A DNA stretch of 64,000 bases, taken from positions 513,501-577,500 of the forward strand of contig CM042559.1 of NCBI GenBank assembly GCA_023630585.1. The letters run 5' to 3'. The stretch comes from Cranoglanis bouderius (Eukaryota > Chordata > Actinopteri > Siluriformes > Cranoglanididae). Under the pieces are notes generated by a model. The model did not search any database, was not told where the DNA came from, and saw nothing but the letters and a program-made list of their open reading frames with translations. Shown one piece after another: positions 11,110-21,979 of this stretch. Both the position numbers and the translations under genes were made by a program. Positions within the stretch are counted from its first letter, which is position 1. The number at the start of each line of letters is the position of its first letter.

Positions 11110-12300
11110 GATCCGCTTGCTGTCTTTAGTCAAAGAAGCAAAAGCGCTCTTCAGAAAAAAAAAGAAAATACGGCAGAAGGGAAAGTGAAACTACAACAAA
11201 TCGAAAGGATAGCACAAAATTATTAATGAAAAAGAAAGGAATAATATAATTTAAATGCCGTCAGCAGCAGACAGTAGTAGCAAGACCGAAGCAAATCCAA
11301 AACATTTCCAAAAGCAAAAAGAGAATCCAGCGAAGAAGTGAAGTGATTAACATACAATCCATAGGAGTAATCCACAGTAGTCAGATGAAAGAAAAAACAA
11401 GTTAAAGTCCAAAAACACAAAACAAACAAACAAAAGTACCAGTGAGAACATGCACAGCATTCTCTCACCAGAAGTGGCATAGCACTGGAAGGCTCATATT
11501 TAGTTCATTTTATCCTTAGGTTGAAGCCTTAAAACATTTTAGCCTGTATATAAATTGTTGTTCTGTAAAGCACATTTCATCCAACTTAATGAATGATCCA
11601 TTGGAATGCTGAGGAAAATTATGCTGATGCTTATATAATGCTGACGGCTTTAAACTGCACATTGGACTGATGCTGAGAGAAATTTGAAATCGCTAATGGG
11701 CAGGCATATACGGTGCGATTTTTGGCTGTTGTGGGAGCTCCCGACCGCATTCTACCTTGTCAGGAGAAATCATGTGAAAATGGTCGTGTGAGAGATCATG
11801 TGAGAGGTATTACGAGCCTAGCCGAGCTGATCAAAAGTAGTTTACGACCTTCCAAACATTTTTAAACATGTTGAAAAAATTTGCCCGCTGTCGGCTTGAA
11901 TTCATGTGGTATGTGCGGTAGAACAAACTGATTTGATGATGTACCGAAGTTGACCAATCAGGAGGGGAAGAAAACCACAGAAGAAGAAAGATGAAGATGG
12001 GGCATTAAACGTCATCAAGCCAAACAGGAAAACTGTCCCAAATGGCGCACTTCATGTGGACTTGCAGTCTTGTGGCCTTCAGTTGCAGGTGCTCGCAAGG
12101 TCTACGAGTCTGTAGTGTGTCCCATTTGTGATTTTAGCACTTGTGAGGGTTCTCACGAGTGCCCCCTTTGCACCCTTGATTCAGTCTTGATTCAGAGGAG
12201 GAGTTTCATTGACACAGGAAGTGGAGGAGGAGTTTTGATTGCGGGTTTAAGCCAACATGACAGAGAAGAGGATTTTTAAGTGTAAGTTTTTGTTTTTATA
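11110..12300. other. No gene recognised
   Basis: 11110-11500 is probably leader sequence of the neighbouring LINE or flanking DNA; a palindromic ggatccaatggatcc sits at 11100-11115. 11500-12300 has no recognisable protein. The frame at 12070-12279 has paired CPIC and CPLC motifs but no family signature, and I do not consider it a gene. Confidence 0.4.
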
Positions 12301-12308
12301 ATTGACAA

Positions 12309-12600
12309 TAAATGTTAGTAACCTGAGAAAGTGCACCTTAATGTAAAGTGGACGCCTGTGAACCATTTATTCATGACTTATAAACGTTAGTAACCTGAGA
12401 ACATGCATCTTAATGTAAAGTGGACAACTGTGAACCATTTATTCATGACTTGTAAATGTTAGTAACCTGAGAAAGTGCACCTTAATGTAAAGTGGATGTC
12501 TGTGAACCATTTATTAATGAGGTATAAACGTTAGTAACCTGTGAAAGTGCACCTTAATGTAAAGTGGACGCCTGTGAACCATTTATACGTGAGTTATTAC
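12309..12600. repeat. 72-bp tandem repeat, four copies
   Basis: The phrase gttagtaacctg recurs at 12314, 12386, 12458 and 12530, an exact 72-bp period. Each unit contains cttaatgtaaagtgga and gtgaaccattta. The array is followed by AT-rich sequence with similar phrases (taatgagttaatactaat). Confidence 0.9.
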
Positions 12601-13335
12601 TGGAAGTAATTGATTTATTAATAAAATATCATGAATAAATAAGTTTGTCACCCTTTTTGCATTTTGTGTTTTGGAGGACATAAAGTTTGACAAATTCATC
12701 TTGATAAACAAGAGAAATCAGTCATTTTGTGAATTGATGTGGATAAGCATTGTGACCTGAGTTTACAGAGATAGATATTAGAGTCGTGAGATATTAGAAT
12801 AATAAGAAAAACCAACACAACACCATCCAGTCTCATTACAACAGTCTATTTTGCAATTAACATCATGATAATCATGAATCTGGTATTGAGTCAAATAAAT
12901 ATGAATAAATACATTTATTAAGCATTTATAACATGTGAGTTAAAAATGGCTCACTATTTGGCAGGTATTTCATTAGAGTCACCTTTTTTTATTCATGCAG
13001 TTATAACTGCCTATCAATGATTTATAATGCACTTGTAAATGAGTTAATACTAATTAATAAACACCTTTATAAATGCTTTATAAAGGGAACTTTAATGTTC
13101 CCCATAGCGTTACCCATGATTTATATGTTTTGTATGGTTACTAGAAATAGTTTCTTAAGCTAAAGTTATAGTACGTTAGACACGATCGAAGTCAACCTCT
13201 GACAAGCTAAAAGAAAAGGCTAAGACTTGCAAGTTTAAACAGAACCCCTGACAAGTAAAATAGGAAGGCCTAGGCTTGTACGTTGATAGAAACCTCTGAG
13301 CTAACAACATAATGGTTTAATAAAGAAGCTATATA
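12601..13335. other. Possible internal or terminal part of a DNA transposon; no gene
   Basis: The AT-rich sequence at about 13000-13110 consists of short related phrases (tttataaatg, tttataaagg) ending in catagcgttacc, which looks like subterminal repeats of a MITE whose body may include the 72-bp array. No matching opposite terminus was found. 13120-13330 shows nothing. Confidence 0.3.
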
Positions 13336-14964
13336 CAGTATCTCACAAAAGTGAGTACACCCCTCACATTTTTGTAAATATTTTATTATATCTTTTCATG
13401 GGACAACACTGAAGAAATGACACTTTGCTACAATGTAAAGTAGTGAGTGTACAGCTTGTATAACAGTGTAAATTTGCTGTCCCCTCAAAATAACTCAACA
13501 CACAGCCATTAATGTTTAAACTGCTGGCAACAAAAGTGAGTACACCCCTAAGTGAAAATGGCCAAATTGGGCCCAAAGTGTCAATATTTTGTGTGGCCAC
13601 CATTATTTTCCAGCACTGCCTTAACCCTGTTGGGCATTGAGTTCACCAGAGCTTCACAGGTTGCCACTGGAGTCCTCTTCCACTCCTCCATGATGACATC
13701 ACAGAGCTGGTGGATGTTAGAGACCTTGTGCTCCTCCACCTTCCGTTTGAGGATGCCCCACAGATGCTCAATAGGTCTGGAGACATGCATGGCCAGTCCA
13801 TCACCTTTACCCTCAGCTTCTTTAGCAAGGCAGTGGTCATCTTGGAGGTATATTTGGGGTCATTATCATGTTGGAATACTGCCCTGCGGCCCAGTTTCCA
13901 AAGGGAGGGGATCATGCTCTGCTTCATTATGTCACAGCACATGTTGGCATTCATGGTTCCCTCAATGAACTGTAGCTCCCCAGTGCCGGCAGCACTCATG
14001 CAGCCCCAGACCATGACACTCCCACCACCATGCTTGACTGTAGGCAAGACACACTTGTCTTTGTACTCCTCACCTGGTTGCCGCCACACATGCTTGACAC
14101 CATCTGAACCAAATAAGTTTATCTTGGTCTCATCAGACCACAGGACATGGTTCCAGTAATCCATGTCCTTAGTCTGCTTGTCTTCAGCAAACTGTTTGCG
14201 GGCTTTCTTGTGCATCATCTTTAGAAGAGGCTTCCTTCTGGGACGACAGCATGCAGACCAATTTGATGCAGTGTGCGGCGTATGGTCTGAGCTCTGACAG
14301 GCTGACCCCCCACTCCTTCAACCTCTGCAGCAATGCTGGCAGCACTCATACGTCTATTCTGCAAAGCCAATCTCTGGATATGATGCTGAGCACGTGCACT
14401 CAACTTCTTTGGTCGACCATGGCGAGACCTGTTCTGAGTGGAACCTGTCCTGTTAAACCTCTGTATGGTCTTGGCCACCATGCTGCAGTTCAGTTTCAGG
14501 GTGTTGGCAATCTTCTTATAGCCTAGGCCATCTTTATGTAGAGCAACAATTCTTTTTTTCAGATCCTCAGAGAGTTCTTTGCCATGAGGTGCCATGTTGA
14601 ATTTCCAGTGACCAGTATGAGAGTGTGAGAGCGATAACACCAAACTTAACACACCTGCTCCCCATTCACACCTGAGACCTTGTAACACTAACAAGTCACA
14701 TGACACCGGGGAGGGAAAATGGCTAATTGGGCCCAATTTGGACATTTTCACTTAGGGGTGTACTCACTTTTGTTGCCAGCAGTTGAGACATTAATGGCTG
14801 TGTGTTGAGTTATTTTGAGGGGACAGCAAATTTACACTGTTATACAAGCTGTACACTCACTACTTATTGTAGCAAAGTTTAATTTCTTCAGTGTTGCCCC
14901 ATGAAAAGTTATAATAAAATATTTACAAAAATGTGAGGGGTATACTCACTTTCGTGAGATACTG
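13336..14964 (-). mobile_element. Tc1 element family P, full length, IR/DR type
   Basis: A 1629-bp element bounded by TA (13334-13335, 14965-14966) starts CAGTATCTCAC and ends with its inverted complement. Each terminal repeat is over 200 bp and holds two direct repeats of AAAGTGAGTACACCCCT (outer near 13348, inner near 13535). This is the IR/DR layout of the Sleeping Beauty-like group. The transposase is on the minus strand and is broken. Confidence 0.95.
13581..14595 (-). pseudogene. Tc1-P transposase with two frameshifts
   Basis: The start ATG at 14595 gives MAPHGKELSEDLKKRIVALH, a paired-type helix-turn-helix, followed by the GRPKK linker between the two DNA-binding subdomains. The catalytic domain shows VLWSDETKI (first Asp), VFQHDNDPKY (second Asp) and, in another frame, IEHLWGILKRK (Glu), finishing with GGHTKY. 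The first break is near 14225, between HAV and RRKPLL; the second, near 13785, removes the few bases just before the catalytic Glu block. All three catalytic residues survive but in different frames. About 340 residues in total, normal for the family. Confidence 0.9.
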
Positions 14965-14966
14965 TA

Positions 14967-15495
14967 AAAGCGTCTGAAGTAGGAATGTCATTTTAATGAA
15001 AGCTTTGCTTGAAGCTGCTTTAGAGTAAATACTATTAGAACACTGAGATTTTACACTTCTAGCACTAACTAGAAGATTATTCTATGGAGTCAGATATAAC
15101 AGTTATTATTAATTGGAGTCAGATAATTAATTAAATGGAGTCAGATATTTAAATCATAAACTAAAACATACATTAACCATTGGCTGCACCTATTTCTGTC
15201 TTTGGTTAAAGGAGCGCAGTGGGCTAAGTAATTAACCCTTTATATTTAAGCCCTACTCTACCATCTTGGAACATGAATCTTTTATGAAAATTCATCACTG
15301 GTGTTACAGTGACTATATTTAATGATAAATCATTTATGATGAGGAATACAGTAAGCTTTAGGCAGGTGGGAAAAAGTGCTGTAAAGTAAGAATGCTTTCA
15401 AAAATAGACATGTTAATAATTTATATTTATCAATTAACAAAATGAAAAGTGAGCGAACAGAAGAAAATTCTACATCAAATCAATATATATAATAT
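14967..15495. other. No feature recognised
   Basis: AT-rich non-coding DNA with short local repeats of ttggagtcagataatt-like phrases around 15085-15150. Confidence 0.4.
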
Positions 15496-15499
15496 ATAT

Positions 15500-16224
15500 A
15501 AGTTTGTGAACCCTTTAGAATATTCAATATTCCATATATTTATAAATATGACCTAAAACAACATCAGATTTTCCTGAAATCCTAAAAGTAGATAAAGAGA
15601 ACCCAATTAAACAAATGGGACACAAATATCATACTTGGTCATTTATTTATTGAGGAAAATTATACAATATTATATATCTGTGAGTGGCAAAAGTATGTGA
15701 ACCTTTGCTTTGAGTAACTGCAACTGAACATTTCTGTTAACTGTTGATCAGTCCTGCACATCAGCTTGGAGGAATTTTAGCAATGACAGTATCACCACCA
15801 GGTTTTACAGATGGGACAAGGTTCTTATGCTGGAATGCAGTGTTTTCCTTTCTCCAAATATAACATTTCTCATTTAAAACAAAAATTACTATTTCGGTCT
15901 CATCCCTACAAAACATTATTCCAATTTCCTTCTGGCTTGTCCATGTGATCTTTAGCAAACTTCAGAAAGGCAGCAATATTCTTTTTTGGAGAGCAGTGAC
16001 TTTCTCCTTGCAACCCTGCAAGGACCCCACCATTGTTGTTCAGTGTTCTCCTGATGGTTAGCCAAGGTGAGAGAGGCCTTAACTTCTAAAAGTTACCCTG
16101 GGTTCCTTTGTGCCCTCGTGGACTATTACACATCTTGCTCTTGGAGTGATCTTTATTGGTCAACCACTCCTGGGAAAGATAACAATAGTCTTGAATTTCC
16201 TCCATTTGTACACAATCTGTATAA
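15500..16224 (-). mobile_element. Tc1 family F, copy 1 (truncated)
   Basis: It begins inside the F-family terminal repeat (gtttgtgaaccctttagaa, compare 32077-34070 and 58009-60458) and carries minus-strand transposase pieces up to the N-terminal region near 16224, where it stops against unrelated sequence. The coding part is shredded. Both termini are missing. Confidence 0.8.
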
Positions 16225-16239
16225 ATATGGATCATGGTT

Positions 16240-17000
16240 ATGTTTTGTTAATGAAGACTACGACGTAAACTAAAACTAGCAGTGAAAGAACATTTTCGTT
16301 AACTGAAATGAAAATAAAAATGTGAGTTTCCAAATAAACGAAAACTAAACTGCAAATATAACGTCCACCTAAAATATGAACAAAAATTAAATAGAATTTC
16401 AGAGAATAAAACTTTTGTTTTCATATTTTAAATGTTGACTTAAAAAGAGAGGTTAAACATAGTGGATCCATCAATATTGTCAAATCATAAATGACCAATA
16501 GATGGCAGAGTAACGTGTATTAGAACTCATAGACAAAATTAACAATAGGTAGGAAAAGACAGAGCCCAATTTGGGATAATATTTGATTATGATTCTGCTG
16601 CTGATGAAAGCAAATGTATGGTAATCAGTGATGTAAACATTTGTGACGCATTAATCAAGGGGAAGAATCCAACGAAAGTGCATTTAAGAAGGTTACACAG
16701 TGAAGGAAATGTGTTATTCCAAGAGAAAGTGCGGGAATGAGAGGACAGTAGTTCGACCCAAGGTATGGCAAGCCCTTTGCATGTAAGACAGCCAGCCCAG
16801 CAAACCTTGCCTCTGTGTTTTCAGCTATCTGACAACATTTGGTCTGTGACCTCAGAAGTGTGAGAAAGCATTGGTTTATATGTTCACTGAGACTGGGGCT
16901 ATGCAAATCAGTCACTTTTAATCTATTTGCAAAGCCCTAGAGCCAAAATTTAAAACACCAGGGTCAGCAAGAGTGAATGGATTACTTGGGGCAAAAATGA
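16240..17000 (+). pseudogene. hAT element remnant with BED-finger-like piece
   Basis: The AT-rich leader (aacattttcgttaactgaaa, about 16290) is typical of vertebrate hAT elements. The plus-strand translation near 16650-16690 reads GKNPTKVHLRRLH, resembling the end of a BED zinc finger. Downstream fragments continue in mixed frames with stops to about 17000. No terminal repeats or target duplication could be fixed. The identification rests on one short motif and general similarity. Confidence 0.4.
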
Positions 17001-17061
17001 ACTCAGCGGTTCAGAAATGAAAAGGAGTTTTGAATGAAGCTAACTTTGTGTGCCAATGGAT

Positions 17062-17739
17062 TGTCATGGTCTGGGCTGAGCTCCTCTTATTTTCCCTATC
17101 GTCCCCTTTCCCATGCTTCCAGTGTTTTCTCTGTGTGTGTGTGTGTGGGTTCCTGGGCATGGCGCTCCATGATTGAACCAGCGGTCTCACCTGTTCCTCA
17201 TCTACTCACCTCATCAGCAGAGTATATAAACCCCGGTCTTTCATCCACTCATCGCCAGATTGTTCCGGCTCTCAGTGCGGTAACTTCCGGCTCTGCTCGG
17301 GTTTTTGTTTCGCATTGTTTACCATATGGTATTTCCCCGTGCTCACCCTGCTTTCCCTCTCCATGTTCCAGGTCCATGTCTCAAGTCTCCCGTTGCCTGC
17401 TCCTGTCTCACTTCCTGCTACACCCAGTCCCACCTCGCTTTTCCCTGTGGCTCTCCAGCTCTGCACGCCGCCGACCCTAGTTCAAGCCCCGTCCTTGACA
17501 GCACTAAAGCCCGCACGGTCCTGCTCTCCCCTCCCCATGGTGCATCTCTTGCACGCTTGCTCCTCATGCTCTAGACCTGAGTTCGAATCCCGACCTCGAC
17601 CACGCCGCTCTTCACCTTTCCCCACACTTCACCTGCTCTCTCTATTTGTAAATAAATTTACAATTTATAGGAGTTCATTGCCCTGAACTCCTGTGTTAGT
17701 GTCCTGTGCTTGGGTCCTCCTTGTCTCTGTGTCCTAACA
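17062..17739 (+). mobile_element. 5' LTR of a sushi-like Ty3/gypsy retrotransposon
   Basis: A 678-bp LTR from TGTCATGG to CCTAACA, closely similar to the solo LTRs at 20310-21011 and 22402-23701. It contains TATATAAA at 17223-17230. The segment 17255-17265, 32 nt downstream of the TATA start, is complementary to the bases just after the LTR. A short TG tract is at 17130-17146. It is followed immediately by gag. Confidence 0.9.
17223..17265 (+). promoter_or_regulatory. LTR TATA box and self-complementary transcript start
   Basis: TATATAAA (17223-17230) is followed at 17255-17265 by CCAGATTGTTC. A TATA-directed start would fall at or beside this block, so it would form the 5' end of the element RNA. 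It is the reverse complement of 17740-17750. This matches the Tf1/sushi self-priming arrangement. Confidence 0.7.
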
Positions 17740-17751
17740 GAACAATCTGGC
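17740..17751 (+). other. Putative self-primed primer-binding site
   Basis: GAACAATCTGGC directly abuts the CA end of the LTR and pairs perfectly over 12 nt with 17254-17265. No TGG-initiated tRNA primer site is evident at the LTR edge. Confidence 0.7.
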
Positions 17752-17755
17752 CACC

Positions 17756-18716
17756 ATGGACCCAGCAGAACCAACCCCTCCACAGGCAGCCCTGTCCTGC
17801 CAAGGTTCACTCCTGGGCCAACACAAGCAACAGCTCCGCGCTATGTCCCAGGAGATTAGTGCTCTCACGGAGCAGTATAACCAGTTGACCCAGGCGTCAC
17901 TCACTCCCCCATCGAGGCAAGCTGGCCCAGCACCCACCTCGCCTTCAAGTCTCCCACTGCGTGAGGCCCATGTCCCTGACCCTGAACCCTATACTGGCGA
18001 TCTAGGGAGGTGCAGGTCCTTCCTCCTCCAGTGCTCCTCGTATTTGCACAAAGTTCCCTCACCTATGCCACCAATAAGTCCAAGGTGGCCTACATCGTGG
18101 GCCTCCTTAGGGGTGATGCCTTAGCCTGGGCCACTGCTATTTGGGATAAGCAGCCGGCGTTAAGGACCTCGGTCGCTGCCTTCACCGACGAGCTGCAGAA
18201 AGTGTTTGATCACCCCATCCAGGGAAAGGAGGCCACCAATCACCTGCTCTCCCTCTGCCAGGGACCCCATAGCGTGGCCGAGTATTCTGTGGAGTTCCGG
18301 GTTCTGGCCGCCGAGTCTGGATGGAACCAGGAGGCCCTCCAGGGGGTGTTTCTTAATGGCCTCAGCGAGCCGTTAAAGGACGAACTTGCCACAAGGGATG
18401 AACCCGACTCCCTCGATGCACTGATTTCTCTCACCATCCGCCTAGACATTCGCATGTGAGAGAGGCATTGAGGACTGGCCGGACCCAAGCTCCCTGCTCG
18501 CCTGCCCACTCAGTCCAGGAACCTCCATCCAGCTCTCCAGCCTCATCCCATGTGTTTCCCCCTGGAGAAGAACCCATGCATGTGGGGGGGGCCCGACTTA
18601 CTATAGCCGAATGCGCCCATCAGGTCCAAGAGAGGGTGTGCCTCTACTGTGGAGCTAAGGGTCACTTCATTGCCACCTGTCCTGTTCGCCCAAAAGGAGG
18701 GGATCGCCAGTAAGTA
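17756..18716 (+). pseudogene. Sushi-like gypsy gag, two frameshifts
   Basis: The ATG in ccaccATGG (17756) starts MDPAEPTPPQAA, just after the primer-binding site. A coiled-coil-like stretch (MSQEISALTEQYNQL) leads to the capsid, with SKVAYIVGLLRGDALAWA (about 18075-18130) and LAAESGWNQEALQGVFLNGL (about 18305-18360). This is the fold family that gave rise to PEG10/RTL genes. A zinc knuckle CLYCGAKGHFIATC (C-x2-C-x4-H-x4-C) is near 18640-18680, ending GGDRQ and a stop. Frame changes near 18035 and 18458 break the chain into three pieces. About 320 codons in all, normal for gag of this group. Confidence 0.9.
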
Positions 18717-19305
18717 GGGAGCTACTGGCGAGCCAAACCCTCCAAGTCTCCCAGTCCGTCTCCCAGTCCAGACTCCAAATTCTGGCCACCCTACATCACA
18801 AGCAAGCACCTGTCCCCTTGTTGGCCCTGATCTGGCTGGCCGGTGCAGAAGACAGATTCCTTGATAAGGAGCTAGCCTCCCAGGCCAGCTTCCCCCTGAA
18901 ACCGTCCGTGAAAACTGCCCGTGAAAAACCGTCCGTGAAAACTGCCCGTGACAGTCAATGCACTGGATGGCAGACTCCTGGCCCAAGTCAACCATCATGA
19001 GAGGATCAGACTCAATCTCATCTCCTCTCCAGATACACCACTGGGCTTGGGACACTCCTGGCTGAGGCGTCACAACCCCCAGATTGACTGGATGGCCGGG
19101 AGGATCGTCACCTGGAGCCCCTTATGCCACTCCTCGTGCCTGGAATCGGCGCTCCCTCCCGCAATGGCCTTTACCCCTCCTTTAGACCATTCACCATTGA
19201 GAGCATCATCAACCCTGCCGCAGTAAAATTGAAACTCCCCAGATCCCTGCGCATACATCCCACTTTCAATGTCTCCCAGCTCAAACCGGTACATGTCAGC
19301 CCTCT
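18717..19305 (+). pseudogene. Gypsy protease start joined to integrase end (internal deletion)
   Basis: After gag, AGAEDRFLDKELA (about 18840) is the region after the retropepsin active site, but the catalytic D-S-G reads W-L-A-G, so the aspartate is lost. A 24-bp direct repeat (gaaaactgcccgtga phrases) follows at 18902-18952. From about 19000-19115 the text matches the sequence between protease and reverse transcriptase (LGHSWLRRHNPQIDW). From 19170 it jumps to the integrase tail, GPFTIESI-like then KLPRSLRIHPTFNVSQLKPV. The reverse transcriptase, RNase H and most of the integrase are missing. Confidence 0.8.
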
Positions 19306-19580
19306 ATTGTTGGCAATCACAGAGGTCAGACGTTTCTTGTAGTTGGCCACCAGGTTTGCACACATCTCAGGAGGGATTTTGTCCCATTCCTCTTTGCAGA
19401 TCCTCTCCAAGTCATTAAGGTCTCGAGGCAGACTCTCCACCATGGCCAAGACCAAAGTGTGTTATTCTGTCTCTCACTGTTAAAATACACCTACCATTAA
19501 AATTATAGACTGATCCTTTCTTTGTCAGTGGGCAAACGTACAAAAACAACAGAGGATCAAATAATTTTTTCCCCACACTG
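19305..19580. mobile_element. Rearranged fragment of Tc1 family H
   Basis: It holds the last ~50 codons of the H transposase on the minus strand (DLNDLERICKEEWDKIPPEM), joined to a few plus-strand codons of the transposase start (ccaccatggccaagaccaaa), then the right terminal repeat ending in CACTG with TA at 19581-19582. The full-length relative is 39092-40658. That TA corresponds to a TA inside the terminal repeat of Tc1-A, so this piece seems to have landed there. Confidence 0.75.
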
Positions 19581-19793
19581 TAGCAAATAAACAAATCACA
19601 GATGTGACACAAAACAATTTTTGTTTAATAGCTGAACATTCTGGCTTCATGAAACATACCTCAAACAAATGACATTAAATTGTTTTAATTAATGACTTAT
19701 TTTTTTCCAGATCAAGTAGAGGAAAAAATTATGGAAACACTCAATGTTGAGGAAAAAATGATGGAATCATCAACAACAAAAAATCAATTAGTA

Positions 19794-20388
19794 CAACCCC
19801 AATTCCAAAAAAGTTGGGATGCTGTGTAAAATGTAAATAAAAACAATGCAATGATTTACAAATCTCATAAACCCATATGTTATTCACAATAGAACATAGA
19901 AAACATATCAAATGTTTAAACTGAGGAAATGTACCATTTTAAGGAAAAAATAAGGTAATTTTGAATTTGATGGCCGCAACACGTCTCAAAAAACTTGGGA
20001 CGGGGAAACAAAAGGCTGGAAAAGTAAGTGTTAAAAGAAAGGAAACAGCTGGAGGAACATTCTGCAACTAATTAGGTTAATTGGCAACAGGTAAGTAACA
20101 TGATTGTGTATAAAAAGAATATCTTAGAGAGGTAGAGTCTCTCAGAAGTAAAGATGGGCAGAGGTTCATCAATCTGCAAAAAACTGCATCTACAAGTTGT
20201 GGAACAATTTCAGAATAATGTTCCTCAATGTAAAATTGCGAAGACTTTGAATATCTCATCATCTACAGTGCATAATATCATCAAAAGTTTCAGAGAATCT
20301 GGAGAAATCTGTCATGGTCTGGGCCGAGCTCCTCGTATTTTCCCCATCGTCCACTTTCCCATGCTTCCAGTGTTTTCTGTCTCTCTCT

Positions 20389-20420
<32 letters not shown>

Positions 20421-21979
20421 CTGTGGGGGTTCCTGGGCGTGGTGTTCCATGGTCGAATCAGCGGTCTCACCTGTTCCTCATCTACTCACCTCATCAGCAG
20501 AGTATATAAACCCCGGTCTTTCATTCACTTATCGCCAGATTGTTCCGGCTCTCAGTGTGGTAACTTCTGGCTCTGCTAGCGTTTTGGTTACACTCAGTAT
20601 TTCGCCTTGTTTCCCATGTGGTATTTCCCTGTGCTCACCCTGCTTTCTCTCTCCATGTTCCAGGTCCACATCTCAAGTCTCCCGTTGCCTGCTCCCATCT
20701 TACTTCCTGCTACACTCAGTCCTGCCTCGCTTTTCCCTGTGGCTCTCCAGCTCTGCACGCCGCCGACCCGAGTTCAAGCCTCAGCCTCGACAGCACTAAA
20801 GCCCGGTCCCACTCTCCCCTCCCTGTGGCGCACCTCTTCCATGCTCGCTCCTCACGCTCCAAAACCGAATTCAAATCCCGACCTCGACCACGCCACTATT
20901 CACCTTTCCCCACACTTCACCTGCCCTCACTATTCGTAAATAAAACCCGTTACCCTGAACTCCTGTGTTAGTGTTCTGTGCTTGGGTCCTCTTTGTCTCT
21001 GTGCCATAACAGAATCTCTGTTTGCAAGGGACAAGGGCAAAAGTCAATATTGCATGCCCGTGATCTTCGGGCCCTCAGGCGGCACTGCATTAAAAACAGG
21101 CATGATTCTGTGATGGAAATCACTGCATGGACTCAGAAACACTTCCAGAACTCATTGTCTGTGAACACAGTTCACCATGCCATCCACAAATGCAGGTTAA
21201 TGCTCTATCATGCAAAGAAGAAGCCATATGTGAACATGATCCAGAAACGCTGCCATCTTCTCTGGGCCAAAGCTCATTTAAAATGGACTGAGGCAAATGT
21301 ACAATTGTTCTGTGGTCAGAAGAATTGAAGTTTGAAATTCTTTTTGGAAACCATGGACGCCGCCTCCTCTAGACTAAAGAGGAGAGGGACCATCCAGCTT
21401 GTTATTAGCGCTCAGTTCAAAAGCCTGCATCTCTGATGGTATGGAGGTGCATTAGTACCTATGGAATGGGCCGCTTGCACATCTGGAATGGCACCATCAA
21501 TGCTGAAAGGTATATACAGGCTTTAGAGCAACATATGCTTCCATCCAGATGACATCTTTTTCAGGGAAGGCCTTGCATATTTCAGCAAGACAATGGTAAA
21601 CCACATACTGCATCTATTACAACAGCATGGCTTTGTATTAGACGAGTCCGGGTGCTGAACTGGCCTGCCTGTAGTCCAGACCCCAGCAACTGGTCTCCTC
21701 AGTTCCCAGACATATACGGACTGTTGTTAAAAGAATAGGGGATGCTACACAGTGGTAAACATGGCCTTGTACCAACTTTTTTGTGACGTGTTTCTGCCAT
21801 CAAATTCAAAATTATCTTATTTTTTCCTTAAAATGGTACATTTCCTCAGTTTAAACATTTGATATGTTTTCTATGTTCTACTGTGAATAACATATGGGTT
21901 AATGAGATGTGCAAATCATTTCATTCCGTATTTATTTACATTTTATACAGCGTCCCAACTTTTTTTGAAAGTGGGGGTG
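19794..21979 (+). mobile_element. Tc1 family B, copy 2, with solo LTR inside
   Basis: Terminal repeats CAACCCCAATTCC and its complement are flanked by TA at 19792-19793 and 21980-21981. A plus-strand transposase (from the ATG at 20154, MGRGSSICKKLHLQVVEQFQ) has a helix-turn-helix STVHNIIKSFRESGEI, then the LTR insert 20310-21011, then AWTQKHFQNSLSVNTV and later degenerate catalytic blocks. The region around 21340-21700 still shows a FQQDN-like second catalytic block but has stops. Confidence 0.9.
20310..21011 (+). mobile_element. Solo LTR (sushi-like gypsy), inside Tc1-B2
   Basis: A 702-bp TGTCATGG...CATAACA unit with flanking AAATC/GAATC (5 bp, one mismatch). It is closely similar to 17062-17739. 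TATATAAA at 20503-20510 and CCAGATTGTTC at 20535-20545 keep the 32-nt spacing. A (TG)n tract at 20393-20421 is longer than in the gypsy 5' LTR. No internal region remains, so it is a recombination product. Confidence 0.9.

Noticed and set aside
12070..12279. Small zinc-finger protein (CPIC...CPLC)
   Set aside because: Two C-x2-C pairs only, with no conserved spacing or histidines and no splice or start context. Likely chance.
12314..12600. CRISPR-like array from four evenly spaced repeats
   Set aside because: Units are contiguous 72-bp copies without unique spacers, and the genome is a vertebrate.
17034..17686. Proline/serine-rich open frames before gag
   Set aside because: They lie within the LTR and are open in several frames by composition.
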